Below, one piece after another: positions 21,982 through 34,469 of a stretch of DNA of 64,000 nucleotides. A model generated the notes under the pieces. It saw only the letters and a program-made list of their open reading frames with translations, had not been told where the DNA came from and ran no database searches. The position numbers and the translations under genes were made by a program. Every line of letters starts with the position of its first letter. Positions within the stretch are counted from its first letter, which is position 1. Source of the stretch: Theobroma cacao (Eukaryota; Streptophyta; Magnoliopsida; Malvales; Malvaceae); assembly GCF_000208745.1 (NCBI RefSeq), contig NC_030854.1, positions 11,914,271 to 11,978,270 of the forward strand. Reading direction: 5' to 3'.

Positions 21982-23970
21982 TGTCATGACTCGATTTTTG
22001 AGCCGTGATCGACACATGGACCCAATGGGCATAGCCCACCAAGCCCAAGCAAGCCTACTTTTATAATCCTGCTCATCATTCCATCAACTATTCTTAAAGT
22101 CACCTTTCATACTTCTAATCTATAAGAACCTAATTAATATGCTATAGCAATCAAAACTATATTTCACATTAACCCAAATAATGTTAACCATTGCAACTCA
22201 TGGTCGCTTACCAATCAAAATATACATATATTGTCTAAGGCATACATCTTAGTACTTTACATCACATGTACGTATTTACAAACAAAAATGACTCTAGCTT
22301 CCAGCGGAGTGACCAAGGTGAAGGGATGGCTACTGCATGCCAACATACCTACCAAGGAGACGAAACTACGTGGACACCTCAACCTAGGTTCCAACTACCT
22401 CTTGATCTGAAAACATGAAGTTGAAAACAGTGAGTAAAAACTCAGTGAGTGAACATAAAAAGGGAATAAGCAACAATAAGGAAAGTTGATAATCATGATG
22501 CACTTATTTGAAAACAATGCAACTCAGTTCAAGTTCTTAGTAAAATCCCTCCATTAAACCCCTGGTTATTAAATCATTTAATGATGAAGGAACCATATTT
22601 AGCATGAAATTTGAAAGAGAGGAAATTTCCAATAATCATTCCATCTCACCCAGCTCATGTGCATCCCACCACATTGTGCACATAACCGGACATCCCATAT
22701 CACCCAACTCATGTGCATCCCACCACATCGTGAACAGAGCAGGACATCCCATCTCACCCAGCTCATGTTCATCCCACCACATCGTGCACATAGCCGGACA
22801 GTATCACCATCCATCTCCCTCACCACAGTCATCATCGGCAAGTGCACACTCACCCTGCACCTGCACGGTTGCATTTGTCACACAATGGTACCATTTATGA
22901 CATAGTATACATATATATATCAACATCATACAAAAACATATGGATTCATCCTTTTACACATTTCACAACATCAAACATTTTATCAAGGGCTTGCTCCCAG
23001 GCAATTATAAAGCAAAAATCGATAAAATTCCCAAATGATTCATTGAAACACGTAAACATTTCCCTAAAACATTTTGAAATGTAAGTTCACTCACCAGTCT
23101 TTATTGATGTTTCGGTGGGCTCTAACTTTGACTGATGGTTCAAATGGGGCGGTGGAGCTTCGTTGGAACCTATCATCATAATAGCATCACAATTAACTCA
23201 ATTCACATAAATATGGTTCTAAAAGCTATCTCCTAAATCATGTTCTGCTAGTTATTCCTAACTAGTTTCCAACTACCATTAAGTGGCTATCTATTTTCAC
23301 TACTGTAATCACACTAAAATGAATAAATCCTTAACTACAAAACACTCACAGATCTAACCACCAGCCATTCTCAACAACTAAAAATATCAACTCAATTTCA
23401 ATACTCACCTTGCTAGCTTTGTAATTGGATTCCTCCTCAAGAATTCCCAAACTATTATAGAGAGTCTTTCTCTCTCTCTCTCTCCCCCTCTCTCTCTAAA
23501 ACACCTAGCTAATGAGAGAAAGTATTAGTTTAAGACTTTGGAGGGTTTTTTAAGGTGAAAGAGTAAAAGAGCACAAAGGGCTTGTGAAAAGGTGCACAAA
23601 AGCATGAAATTTGAGACTAACTTGAGAGAGTTATGGAAGCTTGAAGAGATCTCCCATGGAGGATGAAGAAACGTGAGATAAAGAGAAAGATGGGAAGAAG
23701 AAGTTACTGGAAACAAATGAAGAAGGCTGCTGGAGAGTAGATATTTATGGTTAAAGCTTATCTAATTTTTCATGCAATTACAATAATGCCCTTAACAAAG
23801 CCACATGTCTTCCTCCTTTTTTTGGGCAATCTTTCACTCTTTTGACACTGGGAAAAAGTCCAAAATCCTCTGAAACGTCTCTTAAGTAGGCCCCAACAGC
23901 CCTAGCTTCAAAAATCCTCTAAGCTTGTTATCTTTTAGGAAATTACGGTGAGGGTCGCGGCGCTCAAATG
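21982..23970 (-). mobile_element. Gypsy LTR, family C (copy C2), right end truncated
   Basis: Starts TGTCATGACTCG and follows C1 block by block (GGGCATAGCCCACCAAGCCC at about 22,030; TCACTCACC region near 23,090; pyrimidine-rich CTCTCTCTC near 23,470). There is no primer site on its left; the flank is Athila gag, so it is a solo LTR or a fragment inserted there. Near 23,970 the match to C1 stops and the match to LTR A starts. The exact join is uncertain by about 20 bases. Confidence 0.8.
22640..22804. repeat. Minisatellite, 54-bp unit x3, in LTR C2
   Basis: CCATCTCACCCAGCTCATG-type units start at 22,641, 22,695 and 22,749, an exact 54-bp period. The array gives long but meaningless reading frames on both strands. 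It differs from the 37-bp array in C1, so the two LTRs carry different expansions. Confidence 0.88.
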
Positions 23971-26821
23971 TTCTGTCCAAATCTATTCTTCTCCCCTGTG
24001 AGTAATTCTTGCCAAACCTCATTTTTAAAGAATTTTAAGCTTTTTCCCTTTCAAAACTGTGACAAAATAATTTTCGCCTCACAGCGGCATTTTCGTCATT
24101 TTTCCTCCAAATTTTCCAAACTAGACTAAAGATGTAGTAGATGAGTGGAAAACACATATTTCCTTATTTAAAATAAATTTAGGTGTTTAAAACATTTATT
24201 AAAAATGATATTGTAACTATTTGAATAAAATAAAAATATTATAATTTCTTGTAAAACAATATTTATAGTCATTGGTAAATAATTTTTGTAATCTAAAAAT
24301 TAAATAAATTCATACGTACTATAATACAGATAACCGGGATATAAAATTTACTTTACAGTGACTCTTGGGTCCACAAGGAACAAAAGTGCACAAAGGCAGT
24401 AAACCTACAGTTTTTGTAGTAAAGCTAACCATAATCCTTGACGATATCTGCTATCCAAAAGCTACCTAGGGTCTGAAATGGGTGACAACGAGGGTGGTGA
24501 GATTATAAAATCTCAATGAGTAAACAGATACCATCTAAACCATCTAAAGTCGAGTAAATGGAGATTGATAAAACAATTTAACATACTGAAATTCATCACC
24601 TTTCAACTTGTTTCAACCAAATAAAATCAATTCATATAAATCAAGTAATTAACATTGCTTATGAATTTCTTAAAACTTTGGCTCGTGTCAAAATTATTAT
24701 CATACTCAGCCATCAGGGATACCTTTACCGCGGGCTATCCCAAACCGAGTCCGCCAAGGCTATTAAAAAGTTATGTGCTCATAAATCATGTTTTTTATTT
24801 TGAAAATATAATTGTTCCTTGGCGTTGGCTAAATTCGCCCTCATGTGGTGGTTTGGCATGAAGTGAACTCTAAAAGTTATACCTTAGGAGTTACCCCACT
24901 CGCCTCTCCAATCGAGGTAAGAATATGACCAGGTTTCGTGCCCCTCTAATAGGCTAGTCCATAGAACCAACCCACTACAACAAGCTAAACCCACCATACA
25001 ATAAAATTTGCAACAGCATGACATGGCAAGTTTATCATTATCCAGCCTATCAAGGCAAACAACAGTTTATACATTTCAACAAAAATACCAATTCAACCAT
25101 TCATGCCAATATTGTCATAAGCCAATCAATTAGAACCATAAATTCACAATACATCAAATGGTCTCCAATTACTCTATTTAAAAAGCCATTATTCAATTTT
25201 AAAACAATTTTATGAAATCATTTCATTAAATCACATTTGGTTTATAAAACCAAAAAATTAATCATTTAACTCATTTTCCATGAAATTCACAAAATCGAAT
25301 AAAAACCACTTTAGATAATTAAGACGATAGTAAGGTTACTCACAGTACTAGGAGTTCAATATACTCCTATTTTCGATCTTCAAGCATAATCTCTTTACCC
25401 TTGTTAGAGGGCTCACCACCTATACATCATACGTGACACGAATTTCAATAAATTGTGTCAATTTATTATAAACTATTTCAGGCTCTATAAATCTATATGA
25501 ATGCATGAAATGTGATGCAAAATATCCGAATAGCCGGTTAAACACGGTATTCGACCAAATTCGTACTATTCTCGATGTATTTGGCTAAAACCTCCAATTT
25601 AACTCGAAATCGATTTCTTTCACTTTCTACACTCCAATTATACTCAAAATACCTCAATGACTATGAATATGATTCAATTTATCAGTCCGAACCATAAATC
25701 GTACATGTCTATACATTAGGTAAAAATTCAGATTTTCATGCCAAAATTTCCCATTAAATTTCTAGCCTCACCAATCATTAAATACCACTAGAATATCATG
25801 AAATATAATCAATTTCAGCCTCAATATCCTCCCTAGAAAATTTGGCCTCTTATGGGTTTGTGAAGAACAAAGTGATTCCTTGCTAGATTTTCATACTTTC
25901 CGTTACCAAACAACCAAAAACACTTAATTAGCTTGAAATCTAGCAAAATCAATGCTCAAAATCTCTCCTCTCAAATTCGGCCAGCATGGGTTCATCATGC
26001 AAACTTGAGTTCTAAGCATGGAAAATGAAAAAGAAAGCATGGGTAGTGTAAATCACAAGATAAAATCACAAAATTTTACCTTTATTAGCTTAATCCCTTG
26101 AAATCCCACATTTTTTCTTCAAGTTTCCCACCTATGGTTTGTGTTCTTTCCTTTCCTCTTCACTTCATGCTTTGGTCGGCCATATGGGTGAGAAATGGGC
26201 TGATTTTGTGCTAATTTATAAGGAAAATAATAAATGGATGAGATTTTGACACATGTCACTATTCCATTAGTCCATGTGTCATACTTAGCCAATAAGCAAT
26301 CTCTCTCCACCACTTAAATTTTCTCAATTATACATGATAATATTGGGTAAAATCCATGTGCTAGACAAGTGTTGGGTGGTGTAAAATTACGATTTTGCCC
26401 ATGGGTGGCAAAATGACTATTTTACCCCTATGCTCGAAAAAATGGCGAAATTAAAATTTTCCACTTCTCAAACTCAAATCATACTCCAATGAGTCAAATC
26501 TGATCAAAATCTTTTCTAAAAATTTCCATTTTGTCCTCAGGTGACAAAATTACCATTTTACCCCTAGAACATGATAATTCCAAATTGACTCCAATTCAGC
26601 CCTCGAACTCCAAATCATCATTTTAAGTCAGTCTGGTGTTTTAAAATTCTCAATTTCATCTTAAGATCTCTATTTAGACTAGTTCGAGGCTTAATTCAAC
26701 TTAATAGTACCATTTGGTACAATATCGACTTTTGACGATTTTTCGGGGCTTTCCAAGTATGCAAGCATATTGTCAATCACATGAAGAACATGGAGAGTAC
26801 TTAATAAGGTTGGGCTCGACA
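23971..26821 (-). mobile_element. 3' LTR (A) of the chromovirus-like element
   Basis: Collinear with LTR B with only scattered base changes. The inner end reads GGTTGGGCTCGACA, next to the polypurine tract. About 130 bases of the outer end (the TGTCACGACCC block seen in B) are missing. Two short frames shared with B reflect LTR identity, not coding. Confidence 0.85.
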
Positions 26822-26839
26822 GCACTATCCCCCTTAAAA
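26822..26839 (-). other. Polypurine tract of the chromovirus-like element
   Basis: On the minus strand the bases TTTTAAGGGGGATAGTGC lie directly before the start TGTCGAGCCC of LTR A. The G-run and position fit the plus-strand priming site. Confidence 0.8.
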
Positions 26840-26847
26840 TAAAATTT

Positions 26848-27036
26848 TCACCTCAAAATTTCATTTACTGAACTTAGAGAAATGGTGGGGTATTGTCTTT
26901 TCATCTGATGTTCAACTTCCCATGTCATCTCTTCCATTCGAGCATTCATCCACAATACTTTAACCATTGGGATGCTCTTATTCATTCCTGTACGTATCCT
27001 CATATTTATGTTTACCTTACATTTATGTAGCTTCAA
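26848..27036 (-). pseudogene. Pol C-terminus, chromodomain-like remnant
   Basis: The 62-codon frame contains IPMVKVLWMNARMEEMTWE followed by a short acidic helix (VEHQMKRQYP). This resembles the C-terminal chromodomain of Tekay/Del-type integrases, which guides integration to heterochromatin. It ends just before the polypurine tract, where pol of these elements ends. The upstream integrase is not recognisable. The assignment rests on about 30 residues. Confidence 0.65.
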
Positions 27037-30000
27037 TCTTCTTAATCATATTAGTCCATCGCGTACGACTTAACCGTGCTATAGATTACATTTCCTTGAT
27101 ATCATTTCCTTAACTATCTCCCAAAGTCTCTTATGTCCACACAACTCAGCCTCTAATGGGATTTCTTATTGTTACGCTACCTTTATCACTTGTCAACAAT
27201 CAATATTTCTCACTTCAGAATACTCTTTCCATATTACAACTACTTCCAAATTAATTTTTCTCCAAAAAGGATGTGCACTACAATTCCTATTCAAGCATTT
27301 CATAATACATAAGGATCAAACACTCTTTATTTATCCATATATATATTTAACATCACAGATAATCCAAATTTGATAACCATTAGTAACCATATTCTCAAAA
27401 AGAAAACTCCAGTACTTTCATGATCGAGTGCTTATTAAGTAGATCTCTTCTATTACCACGATATATTTAAATAAATAAACCTACTTTTGGATGTATCCTT
27501 ATGGACTTAATCAATCCTTATAATTCCTAGGTCATAACCAACTTGTTAGTTATACGTCACATACAAACATATCTAACTTGTGATTCCTCAAATTTTACTC
27601 CAAACACTAGATCTCATGGCCTTATTAATTTATCAATCTGAAAATGAAAATAAACATTTATCTTCCCTCAAGTACACTTTAAAATCAAAGTATCATTTAT
27701 CAAAATATTTCTGGTATCAACTTCCTTAAGCCCTTTTTACCTTAGAAGATTAAATCCATAATCATCCTTTTTAAGTCATGGGCTTATGCCAATCAAGGCA
27801 AATTTTCACACTTTCGATTACATGAATTCGATTGCACATATTCCATTCTCATATGAAAGTTAACCACTAGTTGGCATCATCCCCAAACAACACGTATTAT
27901 ATAAATCAAATTTTTATAGTCAAAGTTCATATTGGAGTAATTCAACCCTATGTCATATCTCATCACCAAACCCTTAATTGTACATGAGTACTTGAGTTTT
28001 TGAATCATCATTTCTTTTCTAAGTAGATCTTTACAATCCCCGTAGCATATTTTTATTCCCTTACACATAATAGTGTCATTTAATCAAACCGTATCACCCT
28101 CATTTTCTAAACGTTCGAAACACAATTCAGCATACCATTATCAAGTACTTTTCCTTGATAATTACTTAAAAATAAATTAAAACTTGTGGGGAAGTACATT
28201 TCACAATTTATGTTTTGCGTCTACAATTATGTCGAGACCAGAACCTCATTAGGTCCATAAAACAGTAAGATAATCATTGCCTCAAACCAGTATTTCCAAG
28301 TATACTTATGCTTGTATCCCATCCTCATACTTATTTGACATGTCAGTCATGAGTCTAACTTGACTGTATAGCCATTTGCTCCTTAAGCTTTAATGTTTTC
28401 TCATTGCGAAAAGTCTTTCGAATTTATCACATCAGAGTATTCATAAGGTGGATACATATCCATATTTTATAGTTCAAGGTCAACGCAGCGAACACTGTCT
28501 CATCATTAAAGTTCTACCCTTATCTATCGATCATAGCTCCCTTGCACACTTACCTATACATTCTTGGGTTACTTACAAGCCAGTCATGGCCATCTAACTT
28601 TTGACCTCTTATAGTAAGTCAAACTAATATATTCTCTTATGCTTTTCCATACTCTTCCTTTAATAAAGTTCCATTGAGAACTTAAACAATCCAAGGCTTA
28701 TCTTCAAAGTCACTCATAAATTTAGTCGTTCATTGCATGCCCGATAACACTTTAGCTCACTAACCCCACTGGACATAATTTCAAAATCTCCCAAGGCATC
28801 CATGTTCTTAATTCGGATCATACCATCTAACTTAATATAATTGCATTAATTATCCTTAAGTCCTTATGCTCCCATTCCTTCATGCTATTGGCTTTGTTAA
28901 AGTATATGTGGCTTTTTAACCTTTCACACTACATTCTACATTTATGCCAAGGCACTCTCAATTTCATGTCCAACCTATTATCATGTAACCATAAATTACG
29001 GTAAGCTCCCCTATGGAATATCTCCTTCCATATGATGCATGGGGATCACAAGATGTATAACTCCAAGTGTATGCCTACATATTGATAATCTCCATATATT
29101 TCATGATCATGGAAACCACAATTTTCAAAACTATCTTTTTCTCACAAGTTTGCGATTGGAACATTAATCTCCACATATACGTATACACGCACATTCAAAT
29201 GTCCATATTCCTCATTATGTATACGGGTCTCTGTTTTCAAATACCTTCAGACTAATTTCTCTTTGTTCATTTTCAATTATATGTTTAAGTTTCCTTGTAC
29301 TATATATCAATGCATAATTATGTCATCTCCATTGAATTATAATCTATTATGAGTGTATGATTTATAATCCCATTAATACTTCAAAGATTTATCTTAACTT
29401 GATCATTGCATCTTATGCAATACCACAATTCCTAAGAGTCATCCTTTTTTCCTCGATTATTCTTCATGCCTCTATATTACCTTGTATCCTTCTTGCATTC
29501 CGATATTGATTTGTCACTTAAAACTCAGACTCATTTGAATCATGTATGCCTTAAGCATCTTCAAATTCCAATTTCCATAATATATTAGGAAAGTTTCATT
29601 ATCTGACTTCATTATCAAGGTCAACTTCAATCATCCTTTGTTCCACTCTTTCATATGAATAAAACATCATTCTTCCTTAACCAATTTAGAAATTGCACTT
29701 GAAATTGTAAAACTTGAAACTAGATTCTCCTCAAGTACTTTTCAATATTAATACTAATATCACTCTTAGCTTACAGCTTCCTTTTTATAACCGCATAACT
29801 TAGTGCTTGCTTTCACGAGATCCCTGGTAGAACTTCTCTTGAGTATTTCCTTGGGGATATCTATCTTAAACTTATGTCTCACAACAGGTGATCACTTAAC
29901 CCAAGACTTAGCCGTTTATGTTGCATCCCCTTCGGGGCCTACTCTGAGGTATTGTTATGTTTGGGTCCCCATCACTTGACTTACTCGCATACGCAGTGCC

Positions 30001-30794
30001 TAAGGGCGGCACAACAGGCCTTGCAAGACCTTCTCGCCAAGTTTCGAATCCCCAAACCTTTTGCCTCCCCCCCCCCCGAAGGGAACACCTTTAACCATTT
30101 CAGCTTTATATCCACATAATCGACCTTGTGTTGTTACTAGCCCCTTTTTTATTCAACTGAGTAGAGACAAGAATTATAAATTCTCATAGCAACACTTTAC
30201 ATTAACTCATTTACCATACCACACTTGTAATTCGTTATTCATACTTCATCACTTAACATTGATATTCCTCATCGATATCTCATACCTTCATCTTTCTTTA
30301 CACTTATATTCACAATCCTCATACCATTATAAGCGTCACTTATATCATTTCAAGTTTGTAGTTGCAACTGAAATTTCAAATTTCACCTTTTCCATAAGAA
30401 ATTTTGAAGTCACTTATCAGGTATTGTAGTTGCCCGTACCATTGATAAATTTCTATGTCAATTCTCAGTAATTATACAAGGCAACTAATCACACCACTAA
30501 GGTGAATGCCCCTCCTCAATGATTATACCACTAATCCACTTTTGTCCTACCAAAAAGGTTCCCATATACATATATCCAGTCATTTAAACAACTACCTCAT
30601 TCACATTATATAAAATAAAAGTCAACTCTTAGTTCCTTTATACAAGTAGTTACTATTTCCTTTATACTACATCTATCTAGAGTTAAAGTAGTACAACTTC
30701 AACAAAAAANATACTACATCTATCTAGAGTTAAAGTAGTACAACTTCAACAAAACACTATGTATCTTTAGGGTCATCATCACCCTGATCCTCTT
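27037..30794 (-). mobile_element. Decayed internal region of the chromovirus-like element
   Basis: No reading frame longer than about 65 codons and no RT or integrase motif that I could find on either strand. The 27,830-29,180 part is homologous to 2,760-4,250. A run of 12 C lies at 30,067-30,078. Shared non-coding sequence between two elements suggests that the coding capacity was lost before this family spread. Confidence 0.6.
30664..30755. repeat. Exact 44-bp direct repeat around a single N
   Basis: The string starting ATACTACATCTATCTAGAG (30,664-30,709) repeats from 30,711 with the same sequence, and the only undetermined base of the window (30,710) lies between the copies. This looks like two contig ends with an unmerged overlap, not a biological duplication. 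Confidence 0.8.
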
Positions 30795-31124
30795 TCAGAT
30801 TCTCTTAGAGCTTTCTTTCTCTTTTTTTTTTTTAATCCGAGCCTGTTGGATTTTCCTACATTCCTCAATTTCTTTCAAAATGAAATTTCTTATACTTTCA
30901 TTAACGTCATTACTATAGACACTTTCATCAATTTCACTAGTACTAGTGTTTTCCTTTATCCGAACCTTCGCTCCCAAATCCGATGGAGTTCAATTAATAG
31001 GAACTCTAAATAGATATCTTTCTAGATTACTGGGTTCAGAACGACATCGGCTCTCAGTAGTGGAATTTATTGATCCCTCACTAGTACAATGTGAGGTATC
31101 GGAATCACTGTCTCTCCTAGGCAT
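30795..31124 (-). pseudogene. Gag-like N-terminal frame of the chromovirus-like element
   Basis: An ATG at 31,124 (minus) opens MPRRDSDSDTSHC, followed by a Ser/Arg-rich stretch, one in-frame stop at about 30,987, then a Lys/Glu-rich end (EIEECRKIQQARIKKKKEKE). Position, about 210 bases after the primer site, and a MPRR start suit gag. No core gag motif is present, so the call rests mostly on place. Confidence 0.4.
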
Positions 31125-31334
31125 AGTAAGTGCAATCCGTGCACCACAACCTGTACATAACCAAATGGTAATTTCTTGATCATTTATATCCCACAAGGAT
31201 AGGTAGGTTTCTATATGCAGATGTATCTATCCAACAAAATCTAATCTAACGTAACTTAACTTGGGGCCACACTGACACTATAACTTTTTTTAAAACAACT
31301 TTAATACCAAATGTTCTGACCTTTCAAACCAAAT

Positions 31335-31346
31335 GCTCTGATACCA
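31335..31346 (-). other. Primer-binding site (tRNA-iMet type) of the chromovirus-like element
   Basis: Reads TGGTATCAGAGC on the minus strand, seven bases inside the end of LTR B. It defines B as the 5' LTR. Confidence 0.85.
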
Positions 31347-31353
31347 CTCGAAT

Positions 31354-34306
31354 TGTCACGACCCGATACTCCCCTCAAGCTTGTGACAACCGTCGCGACG
31401 TCTCGATAGACATTCGTTACCCGGACTGCTAACCGAAACCCCTCAAGGCTGTAGTACCATTTTTTTCATCTCCCCAGTGAGTAATCATCGCCAAACCTTG
31501 TTTTCAAAGAATTTTAAGCTTTTTCCCTTTTAAAACCATGAAAAAATAATTTTCGCCTCATAGGGGCATTTTCGTTATTTTTTCTCAAAATTTTTCGAAC
31601 CCGACTAAAGATGTAGTAGATGAGTGGAAAACACATATTTCATGATTAAAAATAAATTTGGGTATCTAAAACATTTATTAAAAATGATATTGCAACTATT
31701 TAAATAAAATAAAAATATTCTAATTTCTTGTAAAATAATATTTATAGAGTCATCGGTAAATAATTTTTGTAATGTAAAAGCTAAATAAATTCATACGTAC
31801 TATAATACAGATAACCGGGATATGAAATTTACTTTACAGTGACTCTTGGGCCCACAAGGAACAAAAGTGCACAAAGGTAGCAAACCTACAGTTTTTGGAG
31901 TAGTAAAGCCAACTATAATCCTTGACGATATATACTATCCACAGGCTACCTCGGGGCCTGAAATGGGTGGAAATGAGGGTGGTGAGATTATAAAATCCCA
32001 GTGAGTAAACAGATACCATCTAAACCACCTAAAGTCGAGTAAATGGAGATTGATAAAACAATTTAACATACTGAAATTCATCACCTTTCAACTTGTTTCA
32101 ACCAAATAAAATCAATTCATATAAATCAAGTAATTAAGATGGCTTATGAATTTCTTTAAACTTTGGCTTGTGCCAAAATCATTATCATACTCAGTCATCA
32201 AGGATACCTTGGCCACGGGCTATCCCAAATCGAGTTCGCCAAGGCTATTAAAAAGTTATGTACTTATAAATCATGTTTTTTATTTTGAAAATATAGTCGT
32301 TTCTTGGCGTTGGCTAAGTTCGCCCTCACGTGGTGGTTTGGCATGAAGTGAACTCTAAAAGTTATACCTCGAGAGTTACCCTACTCGCCTCTCCAGTCGA
32401 GGTAAGAATATGACCAGATTTCGTGCGCCTTTAATAGGCTAGTCCATAGAACCAGCCCACTGTAGCAAGCTAAACCCACCATATAATAAAATTTGCAACA
32501 GCATGACATGGCAATTTTATCATTATCTAGCCTATCAAGGCAAACAACAGTTTATACATTTCAACACAAATACCAATTCAACTGTTCATGCCAATATTGT
32601 CATAAGCCAATCAATTAGAACCATAAATTCACAATATATAAAATGGTCTCCAATTACTCTATTTAAAAAGCCATTATTCAATTTTAAAACAATTTTATGA
32701 AATCATTTCATTAAATCACATTTGGTTTATAAAATCGAAAAATTAATCATTTAATTCATTTTCCATGAAATTCACAAAATCGGATAAAAATCACTTTAGA
32801 TAATTAAGACGATAGTAAGGTTACTCACAGTACTAAGAGCTTAATAAACTCCTATTTTCGATCTTCGGGCATAATCTCTTTACCCTTGTTAGAGAGCTCA
32901 CTACCTATACATCATACGTGACACGAATTTCAATAAATTGTGTCAATTCATCATAAACTATTTCAGGCTCTATAAATCTATATGAATGCACGAAATGTGA
33001 TGCAAAATGTCCGAATAGCCGTTCAAATACGGTATTCGACCTAATTCGCACTATTCTCGGTGTAATTGGCTAAAACCTCCAATTTAACTCCAAATCGATT
33101 TCTTTCATTTTCTACACTCCAATTATACTTAAAATACCTCAATGACTGTGAATATGATTCAATTTATCAGCCTAAACCATAAATCGCACATGTCTATACA
33201 TTAGGTAAAAATTCATATTTTCATGCCAAATTTTACCATTAAATTTCTAGCCTCACAAATCATTAAATACCACTAAAATATCATGAAATATCATCAATTT
33301 CAGCCTCAATATCCTCCCTAGAAAATTCGGCCTCTTATGGGCTTGTGAAGAACAAAGTGATTCCTTGCTAGATTTTCATACTTTCCATTACCAAACAACC
33401 AAAAACACTTAATTAGCTTGAAATCTAGCAAAATCAATGCTCAAAACCTCTCCTCTCAAATTCGGCCAGCATGGGTTCATCATGCAAACTTGAGTTCTAA
33501 GCATGGAAAATGAAAAAGAAAGCATGGGTAGTGTAAATCACAAGATAAAATCATAAAATTTTACCTTTATTAGCTTAATCCCTTGAAATCCCACACTTTT
33601 TCTTCAATTTTCCCACCTAGGATTTGTGTTCTTTCCTTTCCTCTTCACTTCATGCTTTGGCCGGCCATATGGGTGAGAAATGGGCTGATTTTGTGCTAAT
33701 TTATAAGGAAAATAATAAATGGATGAGATTTTGACACATGTCGCCATTCCATTGGTCCATATGTCATACTTAGCCATTAAGCAATCTCTCTCCACCACTT
33801 AAATTTTCTCAATTATCCATGATAATATTGGGTAAAATCCATGTGCTGGACAAGTGTTGGGTGGTGTAAAATTACGATTTTGCCCTTGGGCGGCAAAATG
33901 ACTATTTTGCCCCTATGCTCAGAAAAATGTCGAAATTAAAATTTTCCACTTCTCAAACTCAAATCATACTCCAATGAGTCAAATGTGATCAAAATCTTTT
34001 CTAAAAAGTCCCATTTTATCCTCGAGTGATAAAATTACCATTTTACCCCTAGAACATGAAATTTCCAAATTGACTCCAATTCAGCCCTCGAACTCTAAAT
34101 CATCATTTTAAGTCATTCTAAGGTTTTAAAATTCTCAATTTCATCTTAAGATCTCTATGTAGACTAGTTCGAGGTTTAATTCAACTTAATAGTACCATTT
34201 GGTACAATATTTACTTTTGACGATTTTTCAAGGCTTTCCAAGTATGCAAGCATATTGTCAATCACATGAAGGAAATGGCAAGTACTTTATAAGGTCGAGC
34301 TTGACA
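31354..34306 (-). mobile_element. 5' LTR (B) of the chromovirus-like element (2,953 bp)
   Basis: Plus-strand ends are TGTCACGACCC and GAGCTTGACA, so TG...CA. Solo LTR F (2,925 bp, opposite orientation) and the partial copy at 63,592 belong to the same family, with the same GTCGCGACGT(C/T)(C/T)CGATAG block near the end. A short 64-codon frame at 33,604-33,798 is shared only with A. Confidence 0.88.
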
Positions 34307-34460
34307 TTATATTTGTGATAGAACTGGTCATCTATTTTATGACTATTATAGAAAAAGAAGCATGGAGAAAACAAGAAAAATTTGGGTTCTAAAAAGATCC
34401 TATGTAGTAGCTAGCCTTCACGAACCCATCAAGGTGTACGTACTTGTTAAGAAAAACTGA
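34307..34460 (+). pseudogene. gag: Copia gag C-terminal remnant (S2)
   Basis: Starts within the knuckle (YICDRTGHLFYDYYRKR); the last Cys has become Tyr and the first Cys is lost at the LTR B junction. It ends VKKN and a stop, as in S1. Confidence 0.75.
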
Positions 34461-34469
34461 AAATTTGTT

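Larger units (their letters stand above)
23971..34306 (-). mobile_element. Chromovirus-like gypsy element with two LTRs (A and B)
   Basis: Two LTRs in the same orientation (B 31,354-34,306; A about 23,971-26,821) enclose a 4.5-kb internal region. A primer-binding site lies next to B and a polypurine tract next to A, so transcription runs right to left. A short frame with the C-terminal chromodomain-like motif of pol lies next to the polypurine tract. A gag-like frame lies near the primer site. The rest of gag-pol is unrecognisable, so the element could only move with help from others. The right flank is S2 gag, into which it inserted or was joined; the left end is lost at the C2 junction, so no target duplication can be read. 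Confidence 0.75.

Noticed and set aside
22604..22900. Repetitive 98-codon frame rich in Ser and His
   Set aside because: Made by the 54-bp minisatellite. 54 is a multiple of three, so all frames stay open.
24655..24861. 68-codon frame also present at 32,146-32,346
   Set aside because: LTR sequence in the paired copies; it does not start at a conserved ATG in both.
26119..26313. 64-codon minus-strand frame repeated nearly unchanged at 33,604-33,798
   Set aside because: The two are the same place in paired LTRs A and B. Their likeness comes from recent LTR identity, and F does not keep the frame.
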